Source: Azolla caroliniana
Taxonomy: Eukaryota > Polypodiophyta
Direction: 5' to 3'
Assembly: GCA_043228905.1 (NCBI GenBank)
Contig: JBHGNT010000010.1
Coordinates: 17,174,001-17,238,000 of the forward strand
Length of the DNA stretch: 64,000 nt
In this document: positions 45,301 through 59,740 of the stretch, piece after piece
Position numbering within the stretch: position 1 is the first letter of the stretch
How the letters are laid out: each line of letters opens with the position of its first letter
The notes under the pieces: generated by a model
What the model saw: only the letters and a program-made list of their open reading frames with translations
The model's database searches: none
What the model was told of the DNA's origin: nothing
Position numbers and translations under genes: made by a program

Positions 45301-48300
45301 CTTATATTCAATGTAAATTATTTTGATATAATGAGATGAGAGTTGCATGGGGAGAATGATGATGATGATTGTCCATGCTGTCTTCTTACATCTTGCAGCT
45401 TTGCTAGACTTGGAGCAGGTATCGCGCTAGGCACATTCCAGGAATCAGCAAAAAGGTTATGGGGAGGACAAGATCGTTCACAAAACCAACAATTTGCTTT
45501 TTCACCTTTCATCAATGAGCAGAATGCTGAGAGATTGGCACTTGGTCTATGTCGAATGCGAGGTGCTGCCCTAAAACTTGGCCAAATGCTTAGCATCCAA
45601 GATGAATCATTACTTCCACCTCAAGTAATCTAACACGTCCTTCCAAATAGTATTTAAATACATGCTCAGAACACTATATATCATCATTAGTTTATATGTA
45701 GATATGAACTTTTTTTTACAGTCTTTGACTTATCTCCAGTGCTTTTCAAAAGTTCGCCCAATTTATTGCTTGATTTTCTTTTCTGGATGACTAACCGGAC
45801 TTCAGATTTCTCTTTCTGATCTGGTTTTTCGTTTTTGATCTTTACATCTGTAGATGTATTAATGTAGAAAAATGTTTATTATATTTCTAGTTTACTATAA
45901 GGTGTAATATACTCTGCATGCCCAAAAAGGCATGCAATTCTTATGTTTGTAAATATACCCCTGTATCCAAATTTGGGTGTCTAACTAATTCATCAGCAAA
46001 GAGTTTTTTGTTTGACTCAAGTTGTGGGAATAATGATACCATGCCTCAGTTAGAAATGAGATCTTCTTTAATTTATGTGTGTTTTTGTTGTATAATCATT
46101 TTTTGGCTTCTGGATATGGCAGGTGCTTGCTGCTCTTGAGACAGTTCGACAAGGTGCAGATGTTATGCCGAAACGCCAGTTGCAGCGAGTCATAGCAAGT
46201 GAATTAGGGCCAGATTGGCGGTCTAAGTTAGCTAGTTTTGATGATGAACCAATGGCAGCTGCAAGCATAGGCCAGGTACACCAAATTCAGCCATTTGAAC
46301 CCATGATCATCCAGAAATAAGGTTAAGTGCCTTCAGCATATGAATTAGTGATATTTCAGGATTTAGTGTCACCGTCCTTGATGGACCAGAAAAGCACTCG
46401 GCTCCTTGACGACTAGATAGAGCTCAAACAGTCTGAGTTTGTCTTCCATTACGTATTCCATCAATTGACCTTTCCTTCCTCCTTCCGTAGCCATGTTGCT
46501 TGTGACTCTGTTTACAGAGTTCTTGTTTAATATGTTTTGACGGAGATTTGCTATCCTTAGAAGTCCTAATATGTTTTGCCTTAATATATTTAAAAGCTTA
46601 ATGCCTTTCTTCGAAATTGGGTTGGAGCTATGCGCTTTTCTCTAGGCCTCAAAATCCCACATGTGCAGATCTAAAATATCAATAGATCTTCAACTCCATG
46701 CATACATGTAAATCCTGTCAGTATCTATGCTGTGCAGTCTTCCTTTCTTTTCCCGCTGTAATGCTTTCTCTTGTCTTCAGAACCCCAATTATGGAGATCT
46801 AATATGTCAATACATCTTTCACTCAATTACATATATTGAAACCCTGTCAGTGTCTCCATATGCTATGCAACTTTCCCTTCCTTTCCCTCTTCTGTCTTTC
46901 TTCTTGCTTCATGTCAATGTAGATATTACCTAGGATGATGTCATCTTGGGAAGTTCAAATTGATTTTAGGATGATGGCAAAAAGATTCCTATAGATGTTA
47001 AATCCAAGTTGGTATTTGAAGCCGAGCAAGACATCAATGATGTCATTGATGTTGACAAGGCAAACCTGGAAGACAGGAAACTCTTTTCAATACTGGTTGC
47101 GAAAATTTAGAAAACCTCAAATTCAAAAACCACCTCGCATCGCTTATCTTTAATCATCTACTTAATAGTTAGGTATGTCGGCATCATGATTGGAATGAAG
47201 AAAGGAAATTGAAGTATAATATCTAGTCTTTATATCAAATAGAGCTATTAAGGAAAGGTAATCTGGATATCGGTAGGTCTTGATAAGTACAAGACAACAC
47301 ATGCACAGATGTATAGTTTGGATAACAATTGGTGTATATTTGCGAATTGCACATCAAGCTAGAACATGGACACCATTGATATTCTTTTATTAACTCTCTA
47401 TTTTTGTATTCGGTTTAATTTGTTGTTTGGTTCTATTTATACTACACCATTTGCAGATTAATCACTTGTTAGGTTGGATAGGCCATTATGTCTTCTTAAG
47501 ATACTTCAGCTATCAGACATTATACAGATCTCACGTTGATGTTATTTTTTTAGTCTCATAGGTTATTTGGCCCTGTCAGGACACTGATTCAATATCTGAT
47601 TAAATTTGGTTTTGTGCAGGAAAAGGTTTCAAATGGAAATAAATGGTTGACTGCATGATTGAAATTCTGTTTGGGCATGCTTGTTCTGTTAGCAAAAGTC
47701 GATCAATTGTAGATAATAAGAGTATAAAATTTTAGGGAACAAAAATTAAGTCCTTGCGCTGTATATCTCCAAAACACCATAGTTAGATGGTGTTAGATGC
47801 CAAAATTTAACCATTGTGGATGTAGTTAGATACCAAATTTTAACCATCTCCAAAGAACTGTACATCTGTTTCCTACATTGCAAGTTACATATAAAGGGTT
47901 TCCTTTTCATTACACTTGAAGAAAATCCATTTTTGACTGGAAATCCTGTTGCTGTTTGTTTAGGTACATAAAGCTGTGTTAAAAGATGGCATGGAGGTGG
48001 CCATGAAAATACAATACCCAGGTGTAGCGCAAAGCATTGACAGTGACATTGAAAATGTTCGTCGGCTTTTGGAATTTACAAATTTACTTCCAAAGGGTTT
48101 ATATTTAGAGCAAGCCATGAAGGTACATCCGATAATGAAAAATGCATAATTATTGGATTTTAATTATTGGATTTTAAGCAATGTGTAGAAATTTTGTCAG
48201 AACTGATTACCCTGAGGTGATAAAGCCAATTTTAACAATAAGTGATGCCATAATATTAATTGATTTCGTGAATAAAGTCTATTTCATAAGAAGAAAATGA

Positions 48301-50147
48301 TCTGATATGCATATTGTCAAAAGTATACTGTTGTCTCAACTAATGGGATCTAATAAGAAACCAAAATGAAACCTGACTTCGCAATTCTTGATCTTCAGAA
48401 TGGTTGTTCCTGGAAAGCATTTTTTCTCTTCATACATATCTGACTATTCCACTCAAAATGGGCCTGATTTGTAGGTTGCTAAAGAAGAACTGGCAAGAGA
48501 ATGTGATTACATTCTAGAAGCTGCTAGTCAAATGAGATTTCAGCAGCTTGTTGAACAAGAGAAGGGAATATATGTACCAAAAGTAGTCTCTGAATTTTCT
48601 AGCAAACGGGTGCTTACAACAGAACTTGTACCAGGTAAGAATAGAGTATCATTAAACTTTATCTGTATTCTTTCTTTTTTCTTTCTTTTTTTGTTATTGA
48701 ACATGTAGTGAGTGAGCAGGTGTTTCGATTGACAAGGTATCCAAAATGAGTCAGTCTACCAGGAATAGTGTCGGGAGACGTTTATTACACCTCACCTTGC
48801 AAGAACTCTTTGTTCATCGTTTTATGCAGGTAAATATCATCTGTTATTCTTAAGCCTTGTAATAAGTTTCCAATAGATGTAACTTTTTATGCTGTATTAG
48901 ATATCATGCAAAAAGAGAAGGAAGAAAAAAATTATGTTTATGGGAAAATAGGATATGATTCTTAATAGTTCTCAGATAATTAATGAATGATCGTCAAGAA
49001 TTGCAATTGCGAGCATTACCTCTAATTGCTACTGTTCATATAATAGGTAGCTCAGTTTGGCAATATCTTACATGTGAATAAATTTCATATAAACAATGCA
49101 GACGTCAGGTACATAGAGGAAGTCATTTAATATTTGTCTTTACTTGTATTTGCAGACGGATCCTAATTGGAGCAATTTTCTTTATGATGAAGCCAACGAT
49201 ACAATTAACCTGATTGATTTTGGAGCTGCAAGAGAATATCCAAAACATTTTGTTGATAACTACTTGAAAATGGTTCTCTCCCTTGCTAATTTATTTATTA
49301 TTTATTTCTCTGCAGAAAGTCTCTTTCTCTCTCTCATGTTAAGGAATAACTTATATTGCAGTAAAACTTTCTTTACAAGTCATTCTTCTAAGTTTGGTCT
49401 GTAGAATTGCTGTGAACCATATTCATGAAATAACTCTACAAGATTGACAAAAACAAATGTATAAGTACTCAGTGATGTGGATCATATTGTCGCTATACTA
49501 AGAGTGGTCTATGACAGAGAGGGTTTGTCTTTTCAGAGTTTTTAGCGTCTGTAAAGAGACATTAGTCCAGGGAAGTAGCATTATCAACGTCATAGGAGTG
49601 TCCTGTTGCCATATTACCATCTCTTTCACTTTCTTCAAGGCAACCACGAGGTCTGCTCCACTGGCAAGGTTGCCAGATCTTCTGGTTAAGTTTTGGAAAT
49701 GTGGAGGGAATTCAAACAAATAAACTTGTAAAAAACAGCCCTTATTGATCTGTTTCCATGAATATGCAGGTATATGCGTGTGCAAACCAAGACAGGGAGA
49801 ACGTCATCGATTTGTCATGTAAACTCGGTTTTCTCACTGGAGAGGAATCAATGACGATGCTCAATGCACATTGTGAAGCTGCTTTTGTGGTAGGACTACC
49901 CTTCTCTCAACCAGGAGGATTTGATTTCCATACATCAAACCTCACCAAAAGAGTGTCAGAATTGGGTGCTGAAATGTTGAGACATCGTCTAACACCACCA
50001 CCCGAGGAAGCTTACAGTCTACACAGGAAACTATCTGGAGCGTTTTTAGCTTGCATTAAACTACAGGCTGTAGTCCCTTGTCGAGAATTATTTCTTGAAG
50101 TTTATAGCCAGCATGAGAACTCGGACGAAAAAGATGGTGCCAATTGA
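42352..50147 (+). CDS. COQ8: COQ8/ABC1K atypical kinase for mitochondrial ubiquinone biosynthesis
   Basis: Nine coding exons with GT/AG junctions and consistent phase: 42352-42856, 43410-43590, 45399-45624, 46123-46275, 47964-48122, 48475-48634, 48720-48829, 49156-49272, 49770-50147. Total 662 aa. The N-terminus is rich in Arg, Ala and Ser with few acids, like a mitochondrial targeting peptide, followed by a low-complexity region with a Pro run from CCT repeats. UbiB/ABC1 hallmarks are K288-x-G-Q291, the Ala-rich loop AAAS (349-352) in place of a Gly-rich loop, the VAMK lysine K370, DPNWSNF (D500, N505) and DFG 519-521. Family knowledge: COQ8 is an ATPase of the inner mitochondrial membrane that supports the CoQ synthome. 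The wording matches Arabidopsis At4g01660 rather than chloroplast ABC1K proteins. All catalytic residues are intact. Confidence 0.96.
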
Positions 50148-52919
50148 AGTTTCCTATCATTACCTCAAACTATAGCCGATACATTCAATCATTCGTAGTA
50201 TACGTGGGAATGAAATAACAATTTACCTTGCATGTGAAATAAGCGAATAAAGATGGCATTTCAAGCATGCCTGATGAAAACCAAGCTCGATACCATGGGA
50301 GAAAAACGAGCCGGATTATCAAAAAATTTCATTCACATAGACATATATTCCCATATATTCATTCGAACTAACCTGTTCAAAGTTTTCATTCACATTGACC
50401 TACATTTCTTTTCAATTGATTCAATCATCCTTCTCATCAATAATGGAAGTGCTTAGACGCTGTTTGTACAGCCCTTTCTCCCATTGTATCGTCCTTTTGG
50501 GTTGATGAATAGTGACATGGCTTAGGTTGTATATGAGAAAATATATGATTTATTTTGTAACTACGGGAAAAGATACAATTTTTCAGAAAAGATAAAACGT
50601 CAGAGTTCCCTTTCCCATTATGGCTATTCTTTTGGTTGAAGCAATTTCATTTGATGTGAACTTTTATTATTTGTTCTAAATTTTTTGCAAATGTATAATC
50701 TTTGAATCAAATAATGTATACAATGATGTGGAAGGAATCCAAACATTATAATATAGTTATTATTATGTGAGCAAATTATGTCCATTGTGGTGGATCCATT
50801 ATGCTTGAAGTAGGGTGCATTGACATGGATGGATGGATATGGATCATCCGAAGGTGGATGTATAATAACTCGTATTGATTCTAACTTTCATATGAAATAA
50901 CGGTAACATATTAAGAAGTATAAGATGACTTGAGATTGTTTTTGAGCTAAATTCCAAGTCACTCTGAATATTTGCATCTTTGAATGTCTATTTGAATGTG
51001 AATAGTTGCAAATGGTGGATTTGTATCATATTCATATGGTGTGTGTGTGTGTGTGTGTGCTTAGCCAAAACCTGCTATATATTATTTGACCTTGTTCACA
51101 CTACGAAAGAAGAAAAACAAACATTGGTCATTTGTGGCTCATTTATAGTTTGTAGTCATACATAAGTGCATGTTTCGACATGTTAAATACATGGGAATAG
51201 TAGATTAGATTCACTATTTACCTTTATATGGCAGGTGTATCTTCCTCGAAAACAAAATTAGGGCAACGGCTTCTGAAAAAATTAAAAACACATATATTGG
51301 CCTTATCTAGATGATTATGCGATGTAATAGCATTTGAATTTTGAATGACTAAAAATGGATGTGATGTTTATTCCCGTATTCCACAATATAAACTAGCTTT
51401 AAGGTATGGTAGCTCAATGAGATCCTTGTAAATATTCATTCACGTTCCTTCTTGTTATAAAGTTTTCTTGTAGGTGTACTCGTGAACTACCATGTGGTTT
51501 TAGCACTTCATCAAGTTCAACTATGACCTAAAGCCACCACATCAAGTTTAAGCATGGCTTACGTGGAATTTGCAAGGGACAACTATGTTTAAGAAACTTA
51601 ATTCATTATTGAATATTCAAATCATACATGACCTAAATCTTTATTGGCATGATTACACCATCTTGTGTTCTTTTGACATCATTACACATGATTTGAACAA
51701 GGGGCGTCTTGATGGAAGTCCTCGACCATTTTCAGTTTATAGTTGAATTAAAGGGTGGTCATCATGTAGACCTTTACAAATTCACGAATGAACTAACCAA
51801 TCTTGCAAAAATGGCCATGTTCGCACAATAGAACAACAAAACAATCAGTAGAACAAGTTATCATGGCAGTTAATATTATCATGGAAATATTGACATTCAA
51901 AACTCATTATCAATGCCATTGCTTTTTTCGCAAAACTTTGATGCAATCGACATAGGTTGCAAGCTAAACCCCAAAAAATGTGGATATGGAGTCAAAAGTG
52001 ATACCACATGTATTGTGTCCAAGAAGGTATCACAATATATCCAAAAAGATGAGAATCATGTTAACACCTACAAACAAGAAGTCAAATGGTGAGATTTCAA
52101 AGGGAAGAGCAAATGGAACCATGGCATGGATTCTCAGGTGGATGAGGAGCTAAGTGGGCATAATGAGAAGGTGGATGAACATGGAAAAGTATTTTTCCTC
52201 CCCCAATATAATAGTGTCTAAGCTTTAGTAACAATGACACAAATACATGAAGCCTTATACTACCATAACAATCAGGTGCACATTGTCAAATTCATCAAGA
52301 TGGACCATAATGATTAAAGCCAAGGTACTATTTAACAATTCCTTACACTGGTTCATGAATTACGAGAAAAGCACATGGAGTGAGATGCCATCCAAATCTA
52401 CATTATTTCTGGTATATAACTGTAAGAAGATTAGGAACCAGGAAATGAACAATGTCAAGTAGTCCTTACATTGAAAAACATCATCGGAAGTACAAAAACA
52501 ACTTCTTGGGTTGTACAGATACTCGTACAGTTTAGATACCACAAATTAGGGTTTACCAAAGAGATGCTGTTTGGCATCTTCATAGTGAAATAGGCATCAT
52601 TCTTTTTCACCCAAGGTACAATGTGAAGGTTTAGCTATTTCAAAGTATGAACAATGGCTTACAAAGTGCCCTTCGCCAATCCGGTCAAGCCAGTATATAT
52701 ATATATATATACATGATTATGTAGTGGCAAGAAATGTTTTCAAAATGGGCCCCAACTCACCATCTCAGGTTAACAAGGTCACAACTCAATGGATGTTGTA
52801 GTTGTTTGTCATTCATCTCAAACATGTATATATATGCATTTTTACCTCAAAGAGATCACAAGTAATAAACGCGGTCTGCCACGAATCAATTGACCTGATA
52901 GAAATGCTTGAAAATACGG
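50148..52919. other. Spacer between convergent genes COQ8 and the At1g16860-like gene
   Basis: About 2.8 kb without a recognisable gene. It includes a GT run (51041-51058) and a TA run (52695-52710). Fragments near 51940-52200 have a faint protein-like texture but many stops. Parts adjacent to each gene must be 3' UTR. Confidence 0.5.
50246..50251 (+). terminator. Candidate polyadenylation signal of COQ8
   Basis: AATAAA 99 bp after the COQ8 stop codon, the first such hexamer downstream. Plant signals are loose, so this is only suggestive. Confidence 0.4.
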
Positions 52920-55576
52920 TCAAACTGGAATTACATTAGCTTTTGGATCTTCTTCACAGACCAAAATGACACCATCTAGGATTGTGGGAAGTAAGAATCT
53001 CTTCCACTGGCAACCAGTAGAAATGGGTTGCGAGGGAGCCACAATCATAAGCACATCATCAGACCTTTGAACGACACCCATCACAGTAACTGTGCTCCCT
53101 TCTTTTATGTACCTAATAGGTCAAGCAGATAATAATCTCCATTTTAGTTGCAAGGTGAAATTTGTTTCGAGAAAAATCTTGTACCATGGTCGAGCTAGTT
53201 AATATGAAATGCATCAAGTTCATTTTCATTAGCCTTGCCTTTTCAAGGGCAATGCTATTCGTTTCGAGAAAAATCTTGTACCACGGTTGAATAAGTTAAT
53301 ATGAAATGCATCAAGTTTGTTTTCGTTAACATTGCCTTTTCAAGGGCAATGCTATTTGTTCTGAGAAAAATCTTGTACCATGGTCGAATTAGTTAATATG
53401 TTATGCATCAAGTTCATTTTCGTTAGCATTTCCTTTTCAAGGGTAATGCTACTACTTTTCAGTGTTTGCAGAAAGATGCCAATGTCAATGGTATAACAAA
53501 CGCCATTATTTTAGAAGCTAACAATTGGTGTGCATGATTTGAAAACTACAATTTATCTTTTAGGTTCTTAATAGGGAAAAACCCGCTGCTAGAGACTTGA
53601 GCCTGACAACATTAGCAAAGCACAAGCTTTACCAGTACTTAAAGTCAATTTGCTTTCAGGTAAAATTTTACAAAGATTACATAACATCATAAAATTGATA
53701 CTGCTGGAGCAATAACTAAACCTAAAGCGATCTTACATCAATAGATTGAAACTAACATTGATGTTCCTACAAGGAAGACAACAAACTTACCCTTCCTTTA
53801 ACCTCATCACTCTATCATCTCGAGAGAGGTTCCGATCCGCGAGCCATTGCAAGAAATTCGCAGGAAGTTCTTGGTTCTTCTTGTTCGTGTCCAAGATGAT
53901 ACTTTCTTTGACATAAGGGGACACACTTGCACCATGACCAACTTTAACCAATGCTCTCAAACCCGATTGGTAATCCGAGATGTAGAAATCAACAGCATAG
54001 TGCTGTGTCAATCAACATCATCCATATGATGCAAATAATATACATATCCTTCTAGATGCCTTTGCCTCCATCTTAAATCCAAATCTTTAATTTAATCTTA
54101 AATCTAATGTTGAATTTAATCTTAAATCTACTAACAAGTCTAATCTTAGATCAAATCTCAAATCTATTTTACATTTATCATTTTTATTAGCAATTTACTC
54201 ACCTCCAAATATCTCAACCCCCATGTGAATACACAATGTTTTGGCCTCGCTGGTTTTGCATTGAAATTACTCCGGTATTCATAGAGTCCAGTTGATGTAT
54301 ACACACACCTATTCACCTTCTGATAAGATGTCTCAAGAGGAATACTCCCACATGTAATCACCTACAAGGAAGCAATAAAATTTATGAATCAATGAAAAAT
54401 GCATAAATCGAAGAAATGGTTGAAATGCCCATGTTTCAATGAATCACATCTAAGATTACAAGTTAAAAATCCTGATTTTTCAAGGGATGTAATGTCGGTT
54501 TTCCCATTAGCAGTAGGAACTGAATTCTTGATTAAAACTAGATAATAACAACCCATCCATAATGAGAGACAGACAGAGAGACTTACACCAGTAATTTTAA
54601 CATATTGTCCTTCTTTAGCTTGACCCAATCCTGAGTCGGGATATCGGGCGACAAACCCCAAGCCTGACCCTTGACCAATCAACATGTGCAATGCCAGCAC
54701 TGCAACTAGGGCAATAAAGAGAGAAGCCACAACAATCAACAAAATCGCATTCTGAACAGCCCCCCATATAAACCCACCAGCCACAAAACCCATGAGGAAA
54801 AGTGGAATGATTGTCCACAGAATTATCCGTGGGAAACTCGTCCGGAACGCAATTTTCCCATGAGTGGGGATTTTGGTGATGGCTTGATTAGATGCAAATT
54901 TTGAAGAGATGCCACCTTCAGTGTAAATGGGGCCAGATAATTTCCTTGAAGAAGAAGGAATTCCTCCGGTTGAAGAAAGAGGTCCGGAGGTGATAAGACC
55001 AGTGGTAGGAAGATTGGGTGGTACAGGGCCAGAACTTTGTCTAGATAGAGGGCCTGACATTTTCCTAGGATTAGAGATAGGCTTACAGTTAGGGTTAGGG
55101 AAAATGCTACCATTAGTGTTGGGGTTAGGCTTACTGTTAGTGTTCAGGCTGCCGACATTAATGTTAACGTTGGAGGTAGAATTAGGGATAGTGTTGGTAC
55201 TGGTAGGAAAGTTAGGGTTATAAAAAGGGTTTCCATTGTCTCCAATTCTAGAGAGGGGTCCGGAATGGGAAGTGAATGAGCCTGTTCTTCCATGGATGAT
55301 TGGGCCGGATTTCCTCGGTTTCATGGGGAAATCGACAGCAATGTCGAACATTTTGCCGAGCTCCCCAGATTTCTTGATGTCTCCACCAGTGTAAGGGATG
55401 ACTAAGGAAGAATAAGGAGAGGAGGAGTGAGGTAGCATGGTGGGTGCCTCTGGTTTTTCCTTGTTACAGTGATCAGGAGCTCCAGAGACGTATAGGCCAT
55501 TGCTTAGCTGGTGATGAGAGACAACTCTGTCACGGTGGTGGTGATGGTGATGGTGATGGTGGTTAGGTGTAGCCAT
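52920..55576 (-). CDS. At1g16860-like two-pass membrane protein (C19-related annotation)
   Basis: Four coding exons on the minus strand: 55576-54587, 54361-54203, 54002-53791 and 53112-52920, with GT/AG junctions and consistent phase. The product is 517 aa. It matches the plant family of Arabidopsis At1g16860, often labelled ubiquitin-specific protease C19-related although no Cys/His protease residues are visible. Family marks are QLSNGLYVSG (23-32) and YTGGDIKKSGELGKMF (62-77), repeated SGP/SGPL motifs, TM segments at about 251-272 and 277-300, then ARYPDSGLG...GQYVKITG, the RCVYTSTGLYEYR and VDFYISDYQSGLRALVK segments, RVMRLKEG and a terminal ANVIPV. It differs from the family in a His9 run at 6-14 and an Asn/Ser/Pro-rich insert at about 120-175. 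The biochemical function is unknown. Confidence 0.93.
53164..53454. repeat. Three tandem copies of a 97-bp unit in the last intron of the At1g16860-like gene
   Basis: Units start at 53164, 53261 and 53358 (GTTTCGAG, GTTTCGAG, GTTCTGAG). Each has AAAAATCTTGTACCA, TTAATATG, ATGCATCAAGTT and CCTTTTCAAGGG. CCTTTTCAAGG is a near-palindrome. The units differ by several substitutions. Confidence 0.93.
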
Positions 55577-55803
55577 GGAAGTAATGGAGAAAGGAAGGAA
55601 GGATGGATGGATGGATGAATGAATGAATGAATGAAGGGTTGGATGAAGAATTTGAACCTGCAGGGGGAAGAAGTGAAGGAGAAGGAGATGGAGATTGAAT
55701 GGAAAGTTTGTTCTGTTTTTGTCTGAGAGGAGGGAAGGAAGGAAGGAAGGGAAAGAAGGAAATATGTACATATATACATACACACATTATTACATATACA
55801 TCA

Positions 55804-56130
<327 letters not shown>

Positions 56131-56131
56131 A

Positions 56132-56162
<31 letters not shown>

Positions 56163-56454
56163 GTAGGAAATAAGAAGGGTGAGATTGAGAGGTAGTGGAG
56201 GGAAATGGGAGGGAATTTCTTGTGGAATTTGTATGTATGTAGGAGGAGAAGGTTTGGTTCTTCTTCCTTTTTTGTTGTTGATAATTTCATTTTCTTCCCC
56301 TTTTTCGGTTGACATGGGGGATAGAGAAGAAGTGGAAAAAGAGGAGAGTAGAAGGGAAGGAGAAGGGAAGGAGGAGATCAAGAGAATGTAGACACGAGGA
56401 TCCCTTCGGTGCGTTACCAATTGGGTTGGATCATGGAAGAGGGGAGGAACAAGG

Positions 56455-56692
56455 ATGGGAAGGGAACAAGGGCAAGGGCAAGGACTAGGACTAGGACTAC
56501 GAATAGGAGTAGGTATGGGATTGGGAGTAGGACTACGTCTAGGACTAGGTCTCGGACTGAGAGAAGGATTAGGTCTCGGACTGGGAGAAGGACTATGTCT
56601 GAGATTGGGAGAAGGACTAGGTCCGAGACGAGGAGAAGGACTATGTCAGGGACTGGGAGTAGGAGTAGGTTTGGGACTGGGCGTTGGTTTGA
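56455..56692. repeat. Degenerate purine-rich hexamer minisatellite (GGACTA/GGACTGGGAGAA)
   Basis: About 240 bp of GGACTA, GGAGTA and GGACTGGGAGAA-like units with a strong purine bias on the plus strand and no long pure run. Because the period is six, three frames remain open and give Gly-Leu or Arg-Thr repeats. Confidence 0.85.
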
Positions 56693-59600
56693 AGATGTGA
56701 TTTTGTTTTGGGACGAAGCACAAAGGAGGAAAAAGAGAGAGAGGTCAAGGAGATGGGGGGTGGCATGCATGAGCAGAGAAAAAATGTGGAAAAGAGTTCC
56801 GTCGGCAGGGACACAACACTTCAACAAACCTGTTAGGAGTTTATTACTAATCAATAGACCAAATGAAAATAAAAAAAAGGTGAATAGGTTGGATAGAAGA
56901 ACTTGTTCCTCTCAACCAACCCTACCAATGACGTCACATACCGACGGATATTAGGATGACTAATACCTTTGAATAGTTAATACGATTATCATGACGAAAG
57001 CCTAGCCCCTATTATTGGTGTCTCAAGACTTTAGCCTTCGGACCTGGTGTGTTATAGGAGGATAACTAGGCCTCATATTTATACTTCTTCTTAGGCCCCT
57101 TGAATAGATGTGCTTTTTCTAAAAACTCTTCATTCATAGGTTGTGAAGATCATGATAGTGCATGCACCTATCATTCTTTCTATCCAATCACATAAGTCCT
57201 TTTTATGACATTAATGAACATACCCTTCACTTATCTTTTTGTAAATTTAGTGACCTACACTCATCTAAGTTATGTGTGCATAACAAAAAACCCTTGAAAG
57301 ATTTATCCTTTAACTCTTATCTCTCATTGGCTTCTTTCCAAACATGCATCCCGACACACCCTAATCTGGTTATCAAGTGATGAGTAGGAAAAACGGCAAG
57401 GGCAAGAAAACAAAAACTTACGGAATTTTGTCAAAGTGTGTGAGTTCTATTTGGTACGAGAACACTTCAGCAAACCAAAATTTCGTGTTCACAAAATGTG
57501 ATGTGGGATTGTTTCTTTGGCTCGTCATAATCATCATGATATGGAATAACCCTAGATAGAGTTAGGAAAAAGTAAATTCTTAGGGTTGGGCTAAACCAAT
57601 TTGTGGTGTGAAACTACAACTTAATTGTTATGGTTTGATTCAATTCAAGTTTTAAAGTTCTTTATCAACTTAATGGTTTAATGACTTAAGGATTCCATGG
57701 GATATTTTTGAAAGATTTAATAAATATAAATTACCTTGATGTATTATGAAGTTTTAACTGTGTGGCCTAACAATTCTCTTAAGTTTTAGATTTCTTTAGA
57801 GTTTTTAAAAAATGTCCCTTTATTGAAAAGTTGAAAATTTGAGTGCATAGTCAGTCACCAATCATTCAGTTTGAGCTGAAACCACGTCTTAACATGTTGT
57901 AGATCTCCGGCAACATTTCCTCAAATATTTGGGTTTAGGAGTTTCGAGATTTAGTTTTAGTTTCAAAATTTGTAAATGCTTTGTTTTGAAACAGTTGGAG
58001 TTTTGAGACACCCAAACCAAACTAGATTGTTGCTAATTACTATTTAGAGTTTGGCATTCCAATAAACATAGATTAAAAAACAATTAGGGGAAAAAGAGAT
58101 TAGGGAGTGAGAAGAAGGAAAGGAGAATATCGTTGATATTAGGGAAGGGGGTGTTCAAAAAAATTGCAAATATATATATAATGTGTAGCTTAAAGTTCTC
58201 ATTCATGCACACAAATTTTGGCCTTGAGATATGTAGCGTATCCACGACAGATGTTTAGCAATTAGTAATAGAAATGATTGAAACACTTGGGTAGAATATG
58301 AAAGATAGATACAAAATCCCATTGGTGTTCCAAACCACCAAACATGGCCTAGCATGATACTTTGGGGTGTCTGCAAGACTATGGATCCAAAATACACGAG
58401 ATCCTTGCCACACTAGCAAAGTCTCAGCAAAGTCTCCAATATTCTATGCGAAAGGGAGGTAGCTAGTTCTTTCATATAGTTGAGCTATATCAATCACCAT
58501 GTGTCCCAACCCATCAGCGTTTGCCTCCAAGTCCTAGGATATGATGTTTCCAATTATCCTACATTTAAATCCATTAAAAATAGCCTTCAATAGTGGTTAT
58601 TAATGTTATGCTAGTAAAGTTAGTTGCTCTTTTTCATTGATAAGTGTGTTAAATAAATGGTAATGAAAATGAGAAATACACAACTTCTCCTTAAGTGTAG
58701 TTAGGTGAAAGACAAACAATATAGAATCACCATGGCCAACACTTACTCAAATATCTTGCAACACTATGAAGGATGAAGCCATCACTAATTCTTTGCGTCT
58801 TTGGAGAAGACCTTCTTACTTGCACAATTGAAAGAATGGGCACATTTCAATACCACAAACAACAATAGAAGTCAAACAAAAGACATGAAGAGAATAAACC
58901 CATTATTGCAAACAACCACTCAATAATTATTAAAGTTAAGCAAAAAGATTTGATGATGAAGCAACATAAAGTAGCATAGCACTTGCTATGACCAACGCAA
59001 TAACTAGATGTTATAATACATTCAAATCGTAGAGTTGGAAAAAAGGAGGATTAACTCAATTGTGGGGGGAAAGGGTGTATGTTATATTTTGCAAGAAGCA
59101 TGGTAAAAATACTAAATCAAGAATTGAGAGGGTTGTTGCTCTCATGGAAGGCATGTGTTTTGTAGCTTCTAATGTATCTGAAGATACTTCCAACGTTTCA
59201 TATTGAGCTCATATATTCGTAATAAGATAATACCATAGAGCAATGATTGTCTCCTTTGGTTGACTTTCTTCTCTTGCAAGACCTACTTTGCATCTAGATT
59301 TCCAAATGTTCCATAGCATGATAGAGGCTATGGTGGGCATGGAGAATGTTAATCATTGCATAGATAGAGATCTTAGACGAAGAAAGCAATGTCGTGGATT
59401 GTAGTCTAATTTGGTAAAATTATGTGTCGATTGGATTTTTAAATAGCATCAAGATACATCATGAATCCATTCTCGTCAACACCTTGATTACATACATCCT
59501 CTGTGTCTCAATGCTCTTATTCACTCTCCTTTCATTTTTTGTTTCCCCTTCCTTTGTAGAGAAACAACAAACTTTTTTCAACGAGGCTTCTTCCTACTCC

Positions 59601-59740
59601 TTAAAGACTTTGTTGCCTTCTACACTCGTGTGATGGGTGTTAGGATTTGAACAATAAACTTCCACATAATAGATTATAGCTTCATGCATCAAGAAATTTA
59701 AGGGAATCTCATGATTACTTTTTGAATAACTACCTCCATA
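56693..59740. other. AT-rich intergenic region
   Basis: About 3 kb with dense stops and only short frames. Nothing recognised as a gene or RNA. Occasional coding-like fragments, for example around 58200-58400 on the minus strand, have no family match I can name. Confidence 0.4.

Noticed and set aside
53164-53454. CRISPR-like array
   Set aside because: The repeats are adjacent 97-bp tandem units without unique spacers, inside a plant intron.
55088-55110. Interstitial telomere repeat (GTTAGGGTTAGGG)
   Set aside because: Two short units inside coding exon 1 of the At1g16860-like gene, where they encode Pro-Asn residues on the minus strand. Too short to be telomeric DNA.
56409-56954. Arg-Thr-rich 181-codon frame and a Gly-Leu-rich 81-codon frame
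   Set aside because: Overlapping frames through a period-six purine-rich minisatellite, with no domain and no splice partners.
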